Source: a bacterium (GTDB lineage: Bacteria > UBA9089 > CG2-30-40-21). From it: DNA of 5,445 nt. A program made the position numbers and the translations under genes. The stretch is taken from NCBI GenBank assembly GCA_018814245.1, contig JAHIZN010000409.1, positions 1 to 5,445 of the forward strand, written 5' to 3'. The notes beneath the pieces are model-generated. The model was not told where the DNA came from and did no database searches. It was given only the letters and a program-made list of their open reading frames with translations. Shown here piece after piece: positions 5,406-5,445 of the stretch (position 1 is the first letter of the stretch; the number at the start of each line of letters is the position of its first letter).

Positions 5406-5429
5406 ACCAGAGAAACAGGTTTTTCTGGT
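5406..5429. repeat. 24-base imperfect palindrome near the right edge
   Basis: The sequence begins ACCAGAGAAAC and ends GTTTTTCTGGT. The two halves are complementary at every position except a G-T pair at 5412/5423 and the central A-G. It could be a dimeric protein-binding site just upstream of the doubtful minus-strand frame, or the end of a dispersed palindromic repeat cut by the window edge. Confidence 0.65.
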
Positions 5430-5445
5430 CAACCTATTTAGGGCA

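Overview
The window is AT-rich bacterial DNA using the standard bacterial code with ATG and GTG starts. It holds three solid protein genes set in unusually repeat-rich intergenic DNA. The arginyl-tRNA synthetase is of the NPTGPLHVGH / MSTR type, from memory common in Geobacter-like, Nitrospirota-like and several candidate-phylum bacteria. The type IV pilus or type II secretion ATPase implies a piliated or diderm-type bacterium. I cannot name the organism; the repeat load suggests a genome assembled from an uncultured lineage, which is inference.

Layout. Positions 1-158 are non-coding and carry one copy of a 28-base GAATTCTG-type repeat. Positions 159-815 (minus) encode a small CBS-pair plus PAS sensor-like protein with no output domain. 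Positions 816-975 are filled by a large inverted repeat made of 7-base GCGAATT units. Positions 976-2640 (minus) encode argS, with a near-perfect sigma-70 promoter at 2681-2709. The 550-base divergent region to the next gene holds two back-to-back promoters. Between them is a nested set of repeats: a 124-base inverted-repeat element, inside it a 42-base hairpin, and inside that a 200-base non-autonomous transposon-like element with 13-base terminal inverted repeats and an exact 9-base target duplication. Positions 3203-4987 (plus) encode a PilB/GspE-family ATPase behind a perfect TTGACA-N17-TATAAT promoter. From 4988 to 5445 the DNA holds hairpins, a 19-base tandem repeat, a second copy of the 28-base repeat and a doubtful 94-residue reading frame.

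How the genes relate. argS and the CBS-PAS gene point the same way and may be co-transcribed through the large inverted repeat, since I see no convincing promoter for the latter. pilB appears to be a stand-alone unit; no pilT, pilC or other pilus gene is in view. Its N-terminus carries two 24-residue MshEN-type motifs separated by five residues, so it may respond to cyclic di-GMP. I did not find a new multi-gene system. The most distinctive features are the nested mobile element and the period-7 repeats in the intergenic spaces.
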